From Paramecium tetraurelia (Eukaryota > Ciliophora > Oligohymenophorea > Peniculida > Parameciidae): a DNA stretch of 64,000 nt. A program made the position numbers and the translations under genes. The stretch's first letter is position 1. Each line of letters opens with the position of its first letter. The DNA lies in assembly GCF_000165425.1 (NCBI RefSeq), contig NW_001799633.1:66299-130298 (forward strand), written 5' to 3'. This document shows positions 24,030 through 41,108 of this stretch, piece after piece. The notes beneath the pieces are model-generated. The model saw only the letters and a program-made list of their open reading frames with translations, ran no database searches and was not told where the DNA came from.

Positions 24030-25535
24030 ATGATTTTAATCAATAATATTAATGATGTTTTAGATTGCTACTAAATCATGTAAACTTAGAAATGCAAACT
24101 CTAATATGTAAATCCGTAAATTTAAAATATCTAATGCAGAATGATTATGTGCAAAGCGAATTCTGTAGTGTTTTAATAAGGCGAAGTTGGGAAAAATTTA
24201 TATCACGTTTTATGTGGCTAACTGACTTGTCTTTTCAAAGAGGAAGATTGCACACCATCAAAATAAAAGTTCATGAGATTACAATCGAATGATATTTTTG
24301 TCCAATAGGTTCTATAATTGGTACCGAATATCACTATATTGAGTAAATAATATTTCCAATCCAATCAAAACATTCCTTTTGCACAAATATACCCAGGAGA
24401 CACTTTTGGGGAAGCAAAAGGCAAGCGTTCCTACACTGTAATTGCTGAGAAGGACAGTATTATGATAGAGTTGTAATTTGATGAAAAGTATTGGAGAAGC
24501 TTTGAAACTCGACATTCATTTCTAGAAAAGTTGAACGTAGCCAGCGATTTACAATTACTAAGTGTATGTCTGAAAGAGAAACAATTTAAATATGGAGATT
24601 ATATATTTAAACAAGAAGATCAAAGAAAGTGGATTTACATGATTATTTCAGGGGAAGTCAATTTTATCAACAATAACACAAATATTTATAATTTGGGAGC
24701 ACTCCAAATATTTGGATTTGAAGAATTCTTGAGAGACTCTCTAAGAAAATACACAGTCAAATGTATTTCAGCTTAATTTTGTTGTTATGTAGTTGATAGT
24801 TTAAACTATTTTAATATAATGCAATTAGAGAAACTAGCAAAGGCAAGAAACCTTATGATTTAATAAATTCTAAGGTAGAAAAAATAAGTGTCAATAACCA
24901 ATAGATAAACTTAAATGCCTTAGGTTTCTAAAGGGAGTGTGTCCTAGCAATAACAATTAAACAATTCTGAAGAAAAGAATAGTTTTTACAATTTATATTG
25001 GTCAAAGGATTTGTCTGAATTGCCGAGATGGAATTTGGAATAACTGACTAGAGATGCAGGAGCATCGCCAGGGTAGGGGATAATCAAATCGAAACAATAT
25101 AAAACACCTATTCTTGATTAATCGTAGGATGGTAGTTTATTGAATTCGAGAAGAAATTCAATAAAGCCATGTTCAGTTTTTGATGTTAATCCTGTTCAAA
25201 ATGGAAAATTGATTAGAAGTTATATCAAAAGGATGAGAGCTGAAAAGTATTCTGAATATCACGCCTGTTTAAAGGGAAATTGGGATTTATTTAACGTGTC
25301 AAAGGTGTCTCAACAATACTCAGCTCCCAAGAAACAATAAACTTCAGTTCCGAATACTTAGAGTTACTCTAAGAGACAATAAGCACTTAAATCGAATCTG
25401 ACTTAAATGAACTCAATCTATGTAGAAGATTTCTCCAATTCTCCTGTAAAAATCATCTCAGATTAGCAAAAACTCAAAAATGATAAGTAGAGTAAAGAAA
25501 TGTCAACGATGACTATTCATCCATTCAAAATTTGA
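24030..25535 (+). CDS. Cyclic-nucleotide-binding domain protein, soluble
   Basis: A 501-residue protein with no intron needed and no membrane span. Two cNBD-type folds are visible: the first from SVVFQQGEVGKNLYHVLCGQ to IYPGDTFGEAKGKRSYTVIA, the second from YGDYIFKQEDQRKWIYMIIS through GFEEFLRDSLRKY. The phosphate-binding cassettes are degenerate (FGEA...KRSYT in the first, FGFEEF in the second), so cAMP/cGMP binding needs testing. The C-terminal ~200 residues are polar. An alternative ATG at 24078 would widen the divergent promoter but drop residues that look family-like (DVLDCYQIMQ). Confidence 0.8.
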
Positions 25536-25570
25536 TTTCTCTTTATTATTATATTAATTACCAACTTGTT

Positions 25571-26428
25571 ATGAAATTATAAAAATTTGAATTTCTTCTA
25601 AAAAAACTTGATTATCCTTATAGCGAGGAATTACTGCTAAATACTGAGTAGAGATTAAATTACATAGAGCATTTAATGAAATTGCATTCGGAAACCTTAT
25701 TCTAATACTTTCAAATTGATCATAGTGATTTAGCAAGCAGAATAAAATCAATAAAATGTTAATTACTAACCACAGGCATTTGGGGTTAATCCAAACATGG
25801 AAAGAATGTTGATCTTAATAAATTGATTTAAGGAATCTGTTCATTTGATTCCTCCTTATCCTTTATTTATAAATTGACGAAATGCATTTACAATAATTCA
25901 CTAAATTAAGAAACTAATATAGCCATACTCAGAGACTGCCTCTAATTACCATATTAATTAATAAACACTACCTACGATCCCTTTGTCTAGACTTTACCAA
26001 AGGAAGATGAGTTTGTCGATGCTGAGAGATTTCAATAAGTGGAAAGCGACATTAATGATATTTTAGACCTCTAAGAACAGGACTTGACGAAAATAAATGA
26101 ACGATTGGGTGAGGAGGATCAACCAAAAGAGCTAGGTAACATAAATGAAAAAATGAAATAAAATTATATCAATAAAATGAAGAAAGTGAATTAAATGATT
26201 GATTAACTGAAAGAGAAGAAACAAGTATTAGAATAGATTTAGTAACAAAATGAAGTGAATGATGATCCTAGATATACCTTAGTGTTCCCAACTGAATATA
26301 TCAATGTTTTATAGGACTACAATTAGTTACAAAGGAATGTGAAGTAGAGTGAGGCAATTCCTGATCTAAAATAAGTTAAGGAGTAGACAAAAAACTTAAT
26401 TGATTAAGAATTTTATTTTATTTAATGA
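25571..26428 (+). CDS. HAUS7-like coiled-coil protein
   Basis: A 285-residue intron-free protein. The N-terminal half reads LKKLDYPYSEELLLNTEQRL, HLMKLHSETLFQYF, LLTTGIWGQSKHGKNVDLNK, which resembles the start of HAUS augmin-like subunit 7 (LDCP, then a cap of helices with a G-W/L-like turn). The second half is coiled coil (INEKMKQNYINKMKKVNQMI and on). Augmin recruits gamma-tubulin to microtubules. The resemblance is by eye only; a generic microtubule-associated coiled coil is the alternative. Confidence 0.5.
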
Positions 26429-26499
26429 AATTATTGAGATGTTCCTTATAGATGAGACAATCAAAATAAAATATTAAATATAAAGTAAATCTTTCATCA

Positions 26500-27598
26500 T
26501 CAATCACAATTATAATTGGCCAATACGTAGACAAGACATTTAAAGAATTCAGGAATAGTGTTTTAATATATTTCTAAGAAGGTCGTTTCAGTGACAACAT
26601 TCTTATCCTAATTAGATTTTCGAGCATATAATTCAGACAAGCGTCTCGCCTTTTCTTTCATCATGGTAATGACAACTTGTTTTTGAGGTTTCTGTTTGCC
26701 CTTCTTTTTCGTTGAAATTTTGGGACTGAGCTCAAATGGATTTCTGATAGCCTGAAATCGTAAATATTTAAAGATGATGTCAGCATCTTTCTGTGCTGCA
26801 CCTCCTGATTTAAATAGCTCAAACAGATCTCTCGTATTTAAATAGGTTTTAGACATCAAGTCATAACAACAAAATACTAGTTAGATTATCTCTATTATCT
26901 TGAATATTTATTACATTGCTGACTCATCTCTCTGATCTAAAGCAAGAAAGATCGATAGACTGCTTAAGTAATTGAATAAGGCAACTACATCAAGTTGATT
27001 AATCTTTGAATGCTGGCCTAACAACCTAATGATTTGGTTAGGTATTTGACTAACTAAGTATTGATAGAGGGCATACTTATGGTTTAGTGATTTCTTGGTA
27101 GATGCTGGAATTGGACAGCTGTTTGAATATCTCTTGGGTGTACGGACTGTCTGGATCCAAGGAGAGATAGCCAACTTTCATTGCTTTCAACCGATTCGAA
27201 AAGGATCGATATTTATTATAAGTGTTTTTTCGTGTAGTCATTCCTGACGAATCATGCTAACTATTGCACATCGAATATTTTTTAATTGGCTGTTGATCCA
27301 AGAGGGATATCTTGGGCAGTTCATAACAATCGGAACAATCAGACATCACTTCCTTTTTTTCTTTATTTTTAATTAGGAATTTAGGATTGTATTCCAATTC
27401 TGTTTGGTAGGACAATTCCACATCATATTTGTTGAGTGAGTTGGACTCATTGAATTGGAAGTGATTGTCCTTGGTCTTCACACGAGACATCATCATGCTT
27501 GAATTCAGTTAGGATCTGTCTGCTCTACTGGATCTCCCTGTGAGAATCGTGATTTTCTCTTCTATGCATCTCTTGAATATATTTGATATATCGTACAT
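26500..27598 (-). CDS. EF-hand-like protein with basic linker
   Basis: A 350-residue protein. The N-terminus is polar (MYDISNIFKRCIEEKITILT, then an unusual MMMS). The central part resembles a calmodulin-type helical domain: SITQAVYRSFLLQIREMSQQ, QIIQLVFCCYDLMSKTYLNT, RDLFELFKSGGAAQKDADII. However, the EF loops lack the D-x-D-x-G ligands, so Ca2+ binding is doubtful. A basic KKKGKQKPQKQ linker follows. Two 23-nt introns. The start at 27598 keeps the frame open upstream of the MMM; 27496 is the alternative. Divergent from CFAP73 by 28 nt. Confidence 0.6.
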
Positions 27599-27626
27599 AC
27601 TTTAATTATAAATATTTATTCACTCG

Positions 27627-28690
27627 ATGGACAGAAAAGTCAGGAAACGAGCCTCCAGTGTCAACTCCACCAATCCTGCCATGAAGTTACTTGAGAAAAG
27701 AAGGCTGATGTTTGAAGTTCATGAAGCCTATGAGAATTAACTCTTCTAATTTAAATAACAAGGTATGATATCTCCCCTTATTCATTAGAGGAGGACTTCA
27801 AACTTAAGGAAAATGAAATTAAATAAAAAGACGAAGAAATTCAAACGGAATTGCTTAAGTTTTGTAAAGAATTGCAAGTCAATGAAACCAAAAAGAAAAA
27901 AGCCATTAGCTTATACTAGAGTGAAAGAACAGAGAAAGATAAAAAAATTAAGGAAATTGCCAAATTATAACATGACTTGAGTCAAGATCAATAGATATTC
28001 GAAAATGTGGAAAGAAAGGGTACAATAATTCAAATTTATAAGAATAGCTGAGAGACTTAAAAAATATGTAGAATATTTAAATAGTATTATTAAAGCCTAT
28101 CCTGATAAATATTCTGATCTCGATTCAATAACTGATAGATATAAAAGACTTGTGATATCACATTAAATTTTAAAATAAGAACATGAAAAAATGGAAACTG
28201 ATTGTGAAAAAATGAAGTTCACTTTCACGCAATATGAAAAGGAGAAAAATCACGAAGTCTTACAATTGAATAATGACATCAAAGAATATCAAAAATTAAT
28301 AGAAGAAAAAATGATTGAGAGAAATTCATTATTAACTGAGAAGGAAGAAGAAGAAAATAGAATCACAGAGGAGAATTTGAATCTAGGTAGAATATTCATG
28401 GCCATTGATAATATAAACCAAAGATGTTTGGATGGATATCAAAAGATTAAATAAGATTATGAAGATTAAAATAAAGAAAAGGATAAAGCAATGAAATAAG
28501 TAAGGGAGGAAAAGAAACCAATTAAATAACCGTAAGATGAGGAGAACTTTGATGTCAAATGTAAATTATGCATTAATAGGCTTTAGGTCAATAAGCCTCA
28601 ATTAAATTAAAATAGATAGTCTAAAATTTAAATGATTTTAAAAAGATCATTGAAGGTTGTAAAAACGAAATCAAAAATAAACAAAAATGA
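27627..28690 (+). CDS. CFAP73: CFAP73/CCDC42-family ciliary protein
   Basis: A 327-residue coiled-coil protein of the DUF4200 family, which in other organisms is part of the modifier-of-inner-arms complex tied to inner dynein arms. Typical features: AMKLLEKRRLMFEVHEAYEN, then FCKELQVNETKKKKAI, LNSIIKAYPDKYSDLDSITD, RYKRLVISHQ, and a C-terminal LGRIFMAIDNINQRC with QNLNDFKKIIEGC. Introns of 26, 28 and 26 nt; the last uses a GTC donor (28554-28579) and is needed to reach the family-like end. Expected in the axoneme. Confidence 0.72.
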
Positions 28691-28749
28691 TTATTTAATT
28701 CATATTATGATCCTTCTAGATTGTAGCGAATTCAATCTAATAATAATTT

Positions 28750-29561
28750 ATGTTCAAATTTAGGAATTTATATTCACTATCTGTGAGTTCTTAAAAAAAA
28801 ACCAAAAGATGGTATATGGAACACATTAACGATTTCTACGTTAAGGAATCTAAAAGAGTATTTGCAACTATTAAAATAGTTATAATTAAGAAGCAGGGCT
28901 GCCTTTAAACTGATGCAGATCAATGAGAAATATGCAATCTATAAACCCAATTAATATGTTTTAGATTTGGGAGCAGCTCCTGGTAGTTGGTCTTAAGTGG
29001 TGTCTGAAAAAGGCAAAGTGATGGCAATAGATCTATTGGAAGTGTCACCCATATAAAATGTTAAATTTATTTAAGGAGATATCATGGACAAACAAATAAT
29101 GAATTAAATTAGACAGCATAAATTTGATGTTGTGCTTTCAGATATGGCACCCAATGTTTCTGGAGAACATGAAGCAGATCATTAAGGAATAACTGCATTA
29201 AATTAAACAGCATTGCTTTGTAAATGAATTTTTTGATTAATCAAAGTGAGCACTTTTACATTAAAAACTAATGGTAACTTAGTAATGAAAACCTTTGTTG
29301 GTAGTGAGGAGAAACTTAATTATGTAATATATCCAGTAGTATTTTCAATAGGACTTTTTTAGATTATTTTTCAAAGAATTTTATAGAGAAAAGCCTTTAA
29401 GTTCTAAGTAGGAATCAAGTGAACTATTTTATGTTGGCAAAGGATTTTCATCAGATTTAATAAGGGAAATATTAGAAAACACTGAAAAATTATATAAATA
29501 CCCAGAGTAAATACAGAATAGATTGAAAAATTTGGTAATTGATTATAAAATGTTTGAATGA
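28750..29561 (+). CDS. MRM2: Mitochondrial rRNA 2'-O-methyltransferase (FtsJ/RrmJ type)
   Basis: SAM-dependent RNA ribose methyltransferase, 244 residues. The start gives a basic, Ser-rich presequence (MFKFRNLYSLSVSSQKKTKR) fitting mitochondrial import. Then SRAAFKLMQINEKYAIY, VLDLGAAPGSWSQVVSEKGK (SAM site), DVVLSDMAPNVSGEHEADH (catalytic Asp) and LVMKTFVGSEEKL, where the Lys completes the K-D-K-E set. Introns of 22, 27 and 28 nt. By family it modifies the large mitoribosomal rRNA. Its stop is 9 nt from the convergent myosin's. Confidence 0.9.
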
Positions 29562-29570
29562 AATAAACAA

Positions 29571-32500
29571 TCATTATTCTATACTCTTTAGTAAAGCTTA
29601 AATTTTCTCATTATTCTAAATCTAATTAATAAAGGCTTTATCATCGTTTGTCAATTAATCCTCGCTTTTCGTCATCAAATCGAGGAATCGTTATCTGACT
29701 GCTTTTAGTTTGTCTGTTTTAGTAACAGTCCTTTAATGAGATATAATGTCTTCTACTAAAACTTTCTTTCTCATCGCCCAATCTCTATCGTCTTCAATGT
29801 AAAGCATTTCTTTTTATAATTTGAAATGATTTTTAATCTATTATTTATTGAATTGATTCGACTTTCTCATCGATGCTTCATATAAATAATTGCTGATAGA
29901 TTAATTAAATGGTGGATCGATGGAATGCGGATCGCTGCTTTCTGACCAGATCTAGTTTAAGTGATTTAGAATTTTTAAGGATTTAGACAACTAATTTTCT
30001 GGCAATGAAATTGTATTAGCAAAAGTAACATAAGTTATTTCAATGGTTTTTGACCAAGTTGATATTATTCTTATAGGAATCATTGAATTTAATGCGAAAC
30101 TCTAATAATTAATGAAAGAATTACCAATGTTACGGGTTCAAACTTCTCTTGGTGATTTAATAGAGAATTAGTACCACATTACATTATTATCCGATCATTT
30201 GTAATAATGCTAGAACTAGTCCTTCCTGCAGAAACCCACAATGCTGAAATATTCAATGGTTTTGGCAAAATCTATTGTAATGAATATTAAATTACCTCAT
30301 TTTTCAATTCAGAATTACCAAGTTGACCTCGCTCACCCCATCCCCAAGTGTAAATTTTACTTCTGGTCTTTGCAATAACATGCTTAAAACCACAACAAAC
30401 CTACAAAACCTTTTCCACGTTGATCAAACAAGGCTCATGTCTATATCTACGATCGCCCAATCCTAATTCTCCCTCATAATTTTCTCCCCATGAATACAAT
30501 TGCCCACTTTCACATAATGTAACAACAAATTGATTTCCACATGATATCATTTTAGCTTTCTATTTGATTGGTATATGAACATTTAGATTAGATAATGAAA
30601 ACACTTTGTTATCACTTATAATATATTTCTTGGATGACATTGAGCATTCTTTATTAACATAATGTGGTTTGTATTTTATCTGTTTATATTAATCGCCATA
30701 TTACAGTAAAGAACCATCTGCAGTAGTTACTAAAATGAATTGATCACTACAACTAATGGACTTGATTCGAATGAAATCTGGAAATATGTTCTTCTCCACA
30801 GTTTCAAAAGTATCTTTATTTAAAATCAATTGTCCACTACCAAATTCAAAAATAGCAGTTCCACCCAAAGTGACACATAAAGTACTCTCTTCAGTAGTGA
30901 AGTATGTTTAAATTGGATGATCCTTTCTAAATTATTGAATAATAATATTTAGCAATGTTCTTGAATAGGAATAATTTGGATTGTAACACTAATAGATATC
31001 AGAAAGTATATCAATATCAATAGGCACAGAAAATAATGCAATCTTTGGTAATCTTGGTCTCCATTGTATGAGACATGTCTCTAATAACGGTTGAATATCC
31101 TCATTCTCAATGTTTTCATTAGTTAAATTCCATAAATTGGAAGCGTCATGCTTTTACTGCTAAACATTTTTTTCCCAAGGCAACACAAAAGATTCATAAT
31201 TCTTTTTATAGGCCATTTACTTCTAAAGATAGATTCTGGCAAACTTTTAAACACTTCTTGCAGCTGCTCTCATTCTTTGAAACATTGTTGAGAGCAATTT
31301 CATTCTGAAATAACCTTGGATTAAATAAGCAGCATCATGAGCTCTTCTAAATTGGCTTCTAGCTATGAATCTTCTGATTGCTGCTTACACTTTTATAACT
31401 GAACCTTCCATTTTAATTTTTCTCCCTGCATTCTTTATTTGATGAACTTACTTCTTATTTTTTTTTCTAACTTAGTTTCCCCTAAAATTAGATTATATCA
31501 TAACAGCCTTCTTGATCAAGATCATTTACCAAGCATCATCTATGATTTTTTAAAATACATTTTTGATTTCCCTCACTTTCCTCTCTTGCTTTGATTGTAC
31601 TACATATCTACCAAATTTCTGTATTTTACTAATAGCTAATTTCTTTCTTGCTACTTCTCTAAGTACATTATATCTTTCAAAATACAACTTCAAATGTAAT
31701 GCTGATTTCTCATATTTTTATCTTAATCTTCTCTCATGCAATTTCTTATACCAAGCTTATATGATTGAAGCTGCTTTTACTCTTTTTCTGACTAATACCT
31801 TAAAACGAATTCTTTATGCTAAAGTGCGAAGTGTCAAAGCAATTCTCATCATCTTTTTGAGATGCTGATTCATCTTATAGATTTTATATGATCTTTACAA
31901 CTTAGCTGCTCTTTAATGTTTGAGAGTCACAATTTTATTATATGAATCTTCTATCATTTGTAATCCTGTATTACGAATGAAGATCTTTGTCCTTCCAAAC
32001 AATACTTACTTTGAATCAATATGAGGCATGTGTTGTTTAAACATATCTACGACCAATTGTCTAAAATTAATATCTGGCTTTTTTATCAATTTACCATAAA
32101 TTTCGTTTCTTGTCATGTCAGCATATCTTTTATAAAAAAATTAATATGGCCTCCGAATACTGTAAGATTCTTTCCGAACCTTTAAGGAATCTAAAACACC
32201 TAGATATCTAATTTATTTAAGGGTCATTTCAGAAAATACTTAATTAGGCAACTTGCTTTCATTTGGTTTTATACACCTTATGAAATGAACATCACATTAG
32301 TGCAATTCAGTCATCAATTCAATCATCTCTTTCTTTATCTTCTATGATATAAACTTTTCTTTCATTCCCTCCATTATATACAACTATTTTAATAGAGGAT
32401 TCTAAGTTTGACTAATCATTGAAATAGTTTAAGCACTCATTTCATCTTTGTTTTTTTCTCTAAATCCTGTTACTGTATAACATACATCCTTTGCTGTATG

Positions 32501-34189
32501 CACTAATATAAATGCAGGATCACTTGGCATCTTAGGTGTTTTTACTAATGGATTTGATTTATGGACAGTTCTTATTTTTTATAGAAACCCATCATCAGAT
32601 GATTTCACAGAACAAGATTCATCTAAAATACTGAATATTCCTCCAGGTTATTTATCAATCAATTCAATTACTTAAGTATTATCCTAAAACTCCAATTATC
32701 CCAAGTGGTCCTTTAGACCTTCCTCTATGAAGATCTTCTCCTCTTCCTTAAATACATATTGAATATAAAGTTAATGTAACTTTTCATTTGTATAATTGAT
32801 CATGATCTATTCGAACCCATTTTTATCAAAAACTTCAAACCCATAAATATCAAGCAATCCCACAGATGTCTTTGACTCAACTTTAGGTTTTAAGACTTTA
32901 TTTAATTGAATAACTAACCAATTAAATAATCTATCATAAATGTCCTTTGCCAATGAATCTCTAGTGAATTAACATTCATCAAGTGTCAATGGAGACAAGA
33001 TGGTCTGTTTATTGATTACTCTTGATTTAAGAGTCAAAGCCTAAGATAGTTGTTAATTAGACAACTCGAGTAATCGTTCTGCTAAGCTCTCAGTGACTGA
33101 AGCTGGCTAAGTGTCTGTAAGAGTGCTTGCGTTAAATTCAAGATTTCCAAGATGTAACACTGCAAGTACTGTTTAGACGATGTTTTCAAAATCAGCCTGC
33201 ATTCCTAAGATGGAAAAGCTTTCTTATATTTCCTTGAACATTTCAGCGTCGTCAACATTTGGGATTGTATATGTTTTTGAGGAATTGAGATAATTGAATT
33301 CTTCCATCTTCATAGTTACTCCAAATTTATTCAATAATTCTTCTGGTAATCCTTGTAAAAAGAAATAAAAAATATGAAAATTTCTTTCATTTTTACCTTA
33401 TTGATTAATTCTTGACTTCTCCATCAAATAATTGATAATTTCTGCCCCCTTAATTTATTTGCTTTTACTGTCAACAATGATTCTAACGTACTTTCCGAAT
33501 CTTGATGAATTGTTATTCCTCACAGTCTTTGCATTACCAAATGCTTCTAAAATGGGATTGCATCCTAGAATTTAATCTTCTATCTTATCTTTTGATGAGC
33601 CATCTGACGCAATAGAAGTTAGCAAATTCATAGAAAACTTGGCATTCTCAGTTTTACCAGCACCACTTTCTCCAGATATAACAATTGCTTAATTCTTTTC
33701 ATTCTCAAATAATTGTCTATAGGCCTGTGCTGCAATTGCATAAACATGAGGAGGTAGATCTTTAATAAGCCGATTCTTTTTAACGATATCATCTATATAT
33801 TAATTTCTAATATCTGCACTCATTAGACCTTGAATCGATTTGAATGGATTTATGACTAACAATGTAGGACCCACATAGGTGAAAATTATATCCTTCCCAA
33901 ATCTATAAATTAAATTATTTAGTAATTCTGCATCATTAAGAATTTCCATATTTACCATGTCATCAAAGCCTTTGTTTCCTAATATGGTTGGATCTGCTCT
34001 TTCTAGCACTTGTGTTGGTTTGCATTATATCTACCCGCCAGATTCCAACTTAATCGTGATTATTTTGCCATCCGAACTTATTACGAGAGCTGGTGAAAAC
34101 ATAGGATCCTTATTGTCGAGATCTTGCCAGCACAAGGCATTGGGGACTACCCACGATAAATCCACTTATGGTTAGGATTTTTTTGCCAT
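29571..34189 (-). CDS. Unconventional myosin with IQ motifs and RCC1 tail
   Basis: About 1,516 residues. The motor domain has the P-loop [13 protein letters not shown], switch [14 protein letters not shown], switch [21 protein letters not shown] and [10 protein letters not shown] neck with several IQ-like helices follows ([55 protein letters not shown]). The tail has RCC1-type repeats ([29 protein letters not shown]) and a basic C-terminus. RCC1 tails are known in some alveolate myosins. One motor intron (33352-33396) is 45 nt, longer than all others here; another is 23 nt, and a 24-nt candidate is ambiguous. Actin-based transport is expected. Confidence 0.9.
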
Positions 34190-34206
34190 ATATTTAATTA
34201 TATTTA

Positions 34207-35629
<1,423 letters not shown>

Positions 35630-35855
35630 TCTCTTTATAATATTAATTTTTTATTTTTTGATACAATACTTATTTAAACCATGCATTAATATAACATAAT
35701 TTTACTATAAATGCCATAAATTTAAACACTCCTACAGTCATACTGCATTAGTCTTCATAGATTTACACGTTCACTTGAATAAATGAATTGTATGAGTGTA
35801 ATTATAGATGGAAATATATATTATTTTTTCATTTAACAACCTAATATTTTCAAAC

Positions 35856-37309
<1,454 letters not shown>

Positions 37310-37363
37310 TGATATTAATATACTGCATAATACAAACTTAATACAATTCACAAACATTTTTAT

Positions 37364-38890
37364 TCATACAAATTGAATGGATCTTTCTACAACCGAGAAT
37401 ATCTTCTATCCATACTCAGAAGTATTGATTTATTATAGTAATTCAGGATGTCTCTTCATTATCCCAAGAACTGGAAGGATACATTGCTAATCTAACTATA
37501 AGTATTTTTTGAAGACATAATTCCCAAAAGGATGAGTAGCAAAAGCAACAAACAAATAACTACAAAGTTAAACCACATTTTTACTTGCTCTCCTGATCTG
37601 CAGTCAACATAATATTGGTAACAAACTTTATGTCTTCCTATTCGATGACTTCGAGGAAAACTTCAACGACGTTGCTCCCGTATTTGTTGTAAGATAGTGT
37701 TTGGAAGTTACTCTTAATAATCCTGAACAGTTCCATTTTCTGCTATTTAAAATTACTCTTCAATATGAACTAGATTATGTAGTTACCAAACTCACATATA
37801 CAGAGCTATTATGACACATCCATAATTTAATCCAATAATGATTAATTGTGTTGCTTCTACAGCATAAATTATATAATCCGGCATCCATATGTGTGTTAAG
37901 ACATCGAATACACTGATTACTCTATGTGTTTCTTCATGTACTCACAGAGTTTGTAGTCAAAATTCTCCAAACAACTCAACAATACAAAACAACCATTGTT
38001 GTCATTTATTAGCTGACGGACTTAGTATTTTATCTCATCCATAAATTCGGTTTAAAAATGATAGTCTTCATCTTTTAAAAATTCTATCATTCTATTGATC
38101 ACTCTTGAAGCATATTGATTCTTCGATAATTCAACAAAATGACCTTTCAATTGATAAAATAAACTGAACTTCCACTATTTTTCACCTAAATCAATTATTT
38201 TGTTACAATACCTGACAAATACACTTTTTAAACCAAATAATTTCCAAATAAATCTTTTGATGTCTTAATTAAATTTTTTTCAATCGTCTCGAAGATCATT
38301 CCTCTTTATAATGGAGTACCATTGTCGAAAATCTTTTGAAGGTTTCTTGACGCATTCTAATTCCCACATATTTATTCCTAACATATATTTACATGAGTTA
38401 CCAGACTCACTCTAAATTGATAATCATCCTGCCTCAATTATAGCTGAACTTAATTATCTTCTTACAGAGTAGGATGGCTATTAAATGTCAAAAAGAAGGT
38501 TTAAACTTCCGTTATAGGTTGCATAGTTTAGTGTTTTTTAGGGGAAAATTATAGTTACTTCAAATCATGATGAATTTTTATAGAGGGTTTCTTCTCTTTT
38601 TGTCTTTCGTTAATTCTAACATGTAAAATTAGAATATGTACATATAAGGTTAAGAGTTTGTAGAATTGTAAGTCATAGTGTCATTCCCATAATTTTCTCC
38701 AAGAATTTCAATTTATTCAATGGAATTAATCAAAGTAGGTTAAAACTCTTTGGCGTTCAGTGATAATTTACTCTTTTTTCGAGGCTATTTCCTTTCGTAC
38801 ATTTACACTTCGCTTTCATCTAACACACTATCATTATATTCACATACCACTTAGTATTGAACCAATTAATTATTTTTCTTCGGGATCCAT
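37364..38890 (-). CDS. Pumilio/PUF-repeat RNA-binding protein
   Basis: A 473-residue protein whose C-terminal ~330 residues form PUF repeats, for example DLFGNYLVQKVYLSG, KNQYASRVINRMIEF, QHTYGCRIIQFMLQKQ, CEFGNYIIQFILK, YNKYGSNVVEVFLEV, HPFGNYVFKKYLQL. Recognition triplets of the N-Y-Q, C-R-Q, N-Y-Q and S-N-E type are present. By family it binds 3' UTRs and represses or localises mRNA. The N-terminal 150 residues are polar and less conserved. Four introns (28, 26, 26, 25 nt). Confidence 0.88.
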
Positions 38891-38970
38891 ATTTAGATGT
38901 TGTTTTTAAAAATACAAAATAAGAATATTTGTTCCCTTTTATAATATTTAATTTAATATATAATTAGACA

Positions 38971-40383
<1,413 letters not shown>

Positions 40384-40423
40384 TTAATTGAATTGAATTC
40401 GAAGAATAAATATATTTACATAA

Positions 40424-41108
40424 TCACACTAATCTTCTGTCATTGAGTAATTTCTTTATGTAATATACTTACCATGCTGTCACTCCGCAAATGGCGACAG
40501 TCTCAATAAATGTCAACACCATCAATTGCTTATTAATCTTCTGTACATCAGCCAAAGCTCCTTTAGATTTCAATTCATTCAATTTGGTACTATAGAAGAC
40601 ATCTCTGATCTTCTGCAGAACCCCTTGTACGCCATCCTCAATGGGATCTATATCATTCTATTCGATTTCCTCTAAAAAAAACGATATTAATGGAATTTGT
40701 ACCCTTGTCGGATTTGGCCACGTCAATGGCAAATTGAACAACCTTAGCCTCCTTTGCTCTCTTGTTTTGAAATATCAATTGATAATCCCCCTTTTCAGTG
40801 GCATTGAAATTGAACACTGCTTCCTTTTTCATCATTTTCGCATAGATCATGGAACCAGAAGGATCGATCACCTTAAAATCAATAGTGTCCATAGTGTAGA
40901 TTGGGATAAAGAAGGTGCCTCTGATGTTGGTGGGAATTTTCTTGATTGTCTCAATAAATATCTCCTCGCCTCCCTTTTCAATTTAGAATGAGATCATATC
41001 ATCAGGTAGAAAGCCTCGCATATATTTATCCCAATCTTGCATGATTTCTTTGGTTTCCTCAATGCTGCACCAAGAGAGCGTGATTAGACTCAATAATATT
41101 GGAAACAT
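40424..41108 (-). CDS. p24/TMED family cargo receptor
   Basis: A 217-residue type I membrane protein of the ER-Golgi p24 family. Signal peptide MFPILLSLITLSWCSI, a GOLD domain (FQIEKGGEEIFIETI, FFIPIYTMDTIDFKVIDPSG, FNFNATEKGDYQLIFQN), a coiled coil before the membrane, one TM (LMVLTFIETVAICGVTAW) and a short tail YYIKKLLNDRRLV with a basic COPI-like patch. One 31-nt intron. The frame stays open upstream of the ATG, but the signal peptide fixes the start. Confidence 0.9.

Noticed and set aside
37364-38890. Reading the Pumilio gene as a HEAT-repeat protein
   Set aside because: The repeats carry G-N/S-Y/N-x-x-Q-type recognition triplets and PUF spacing.
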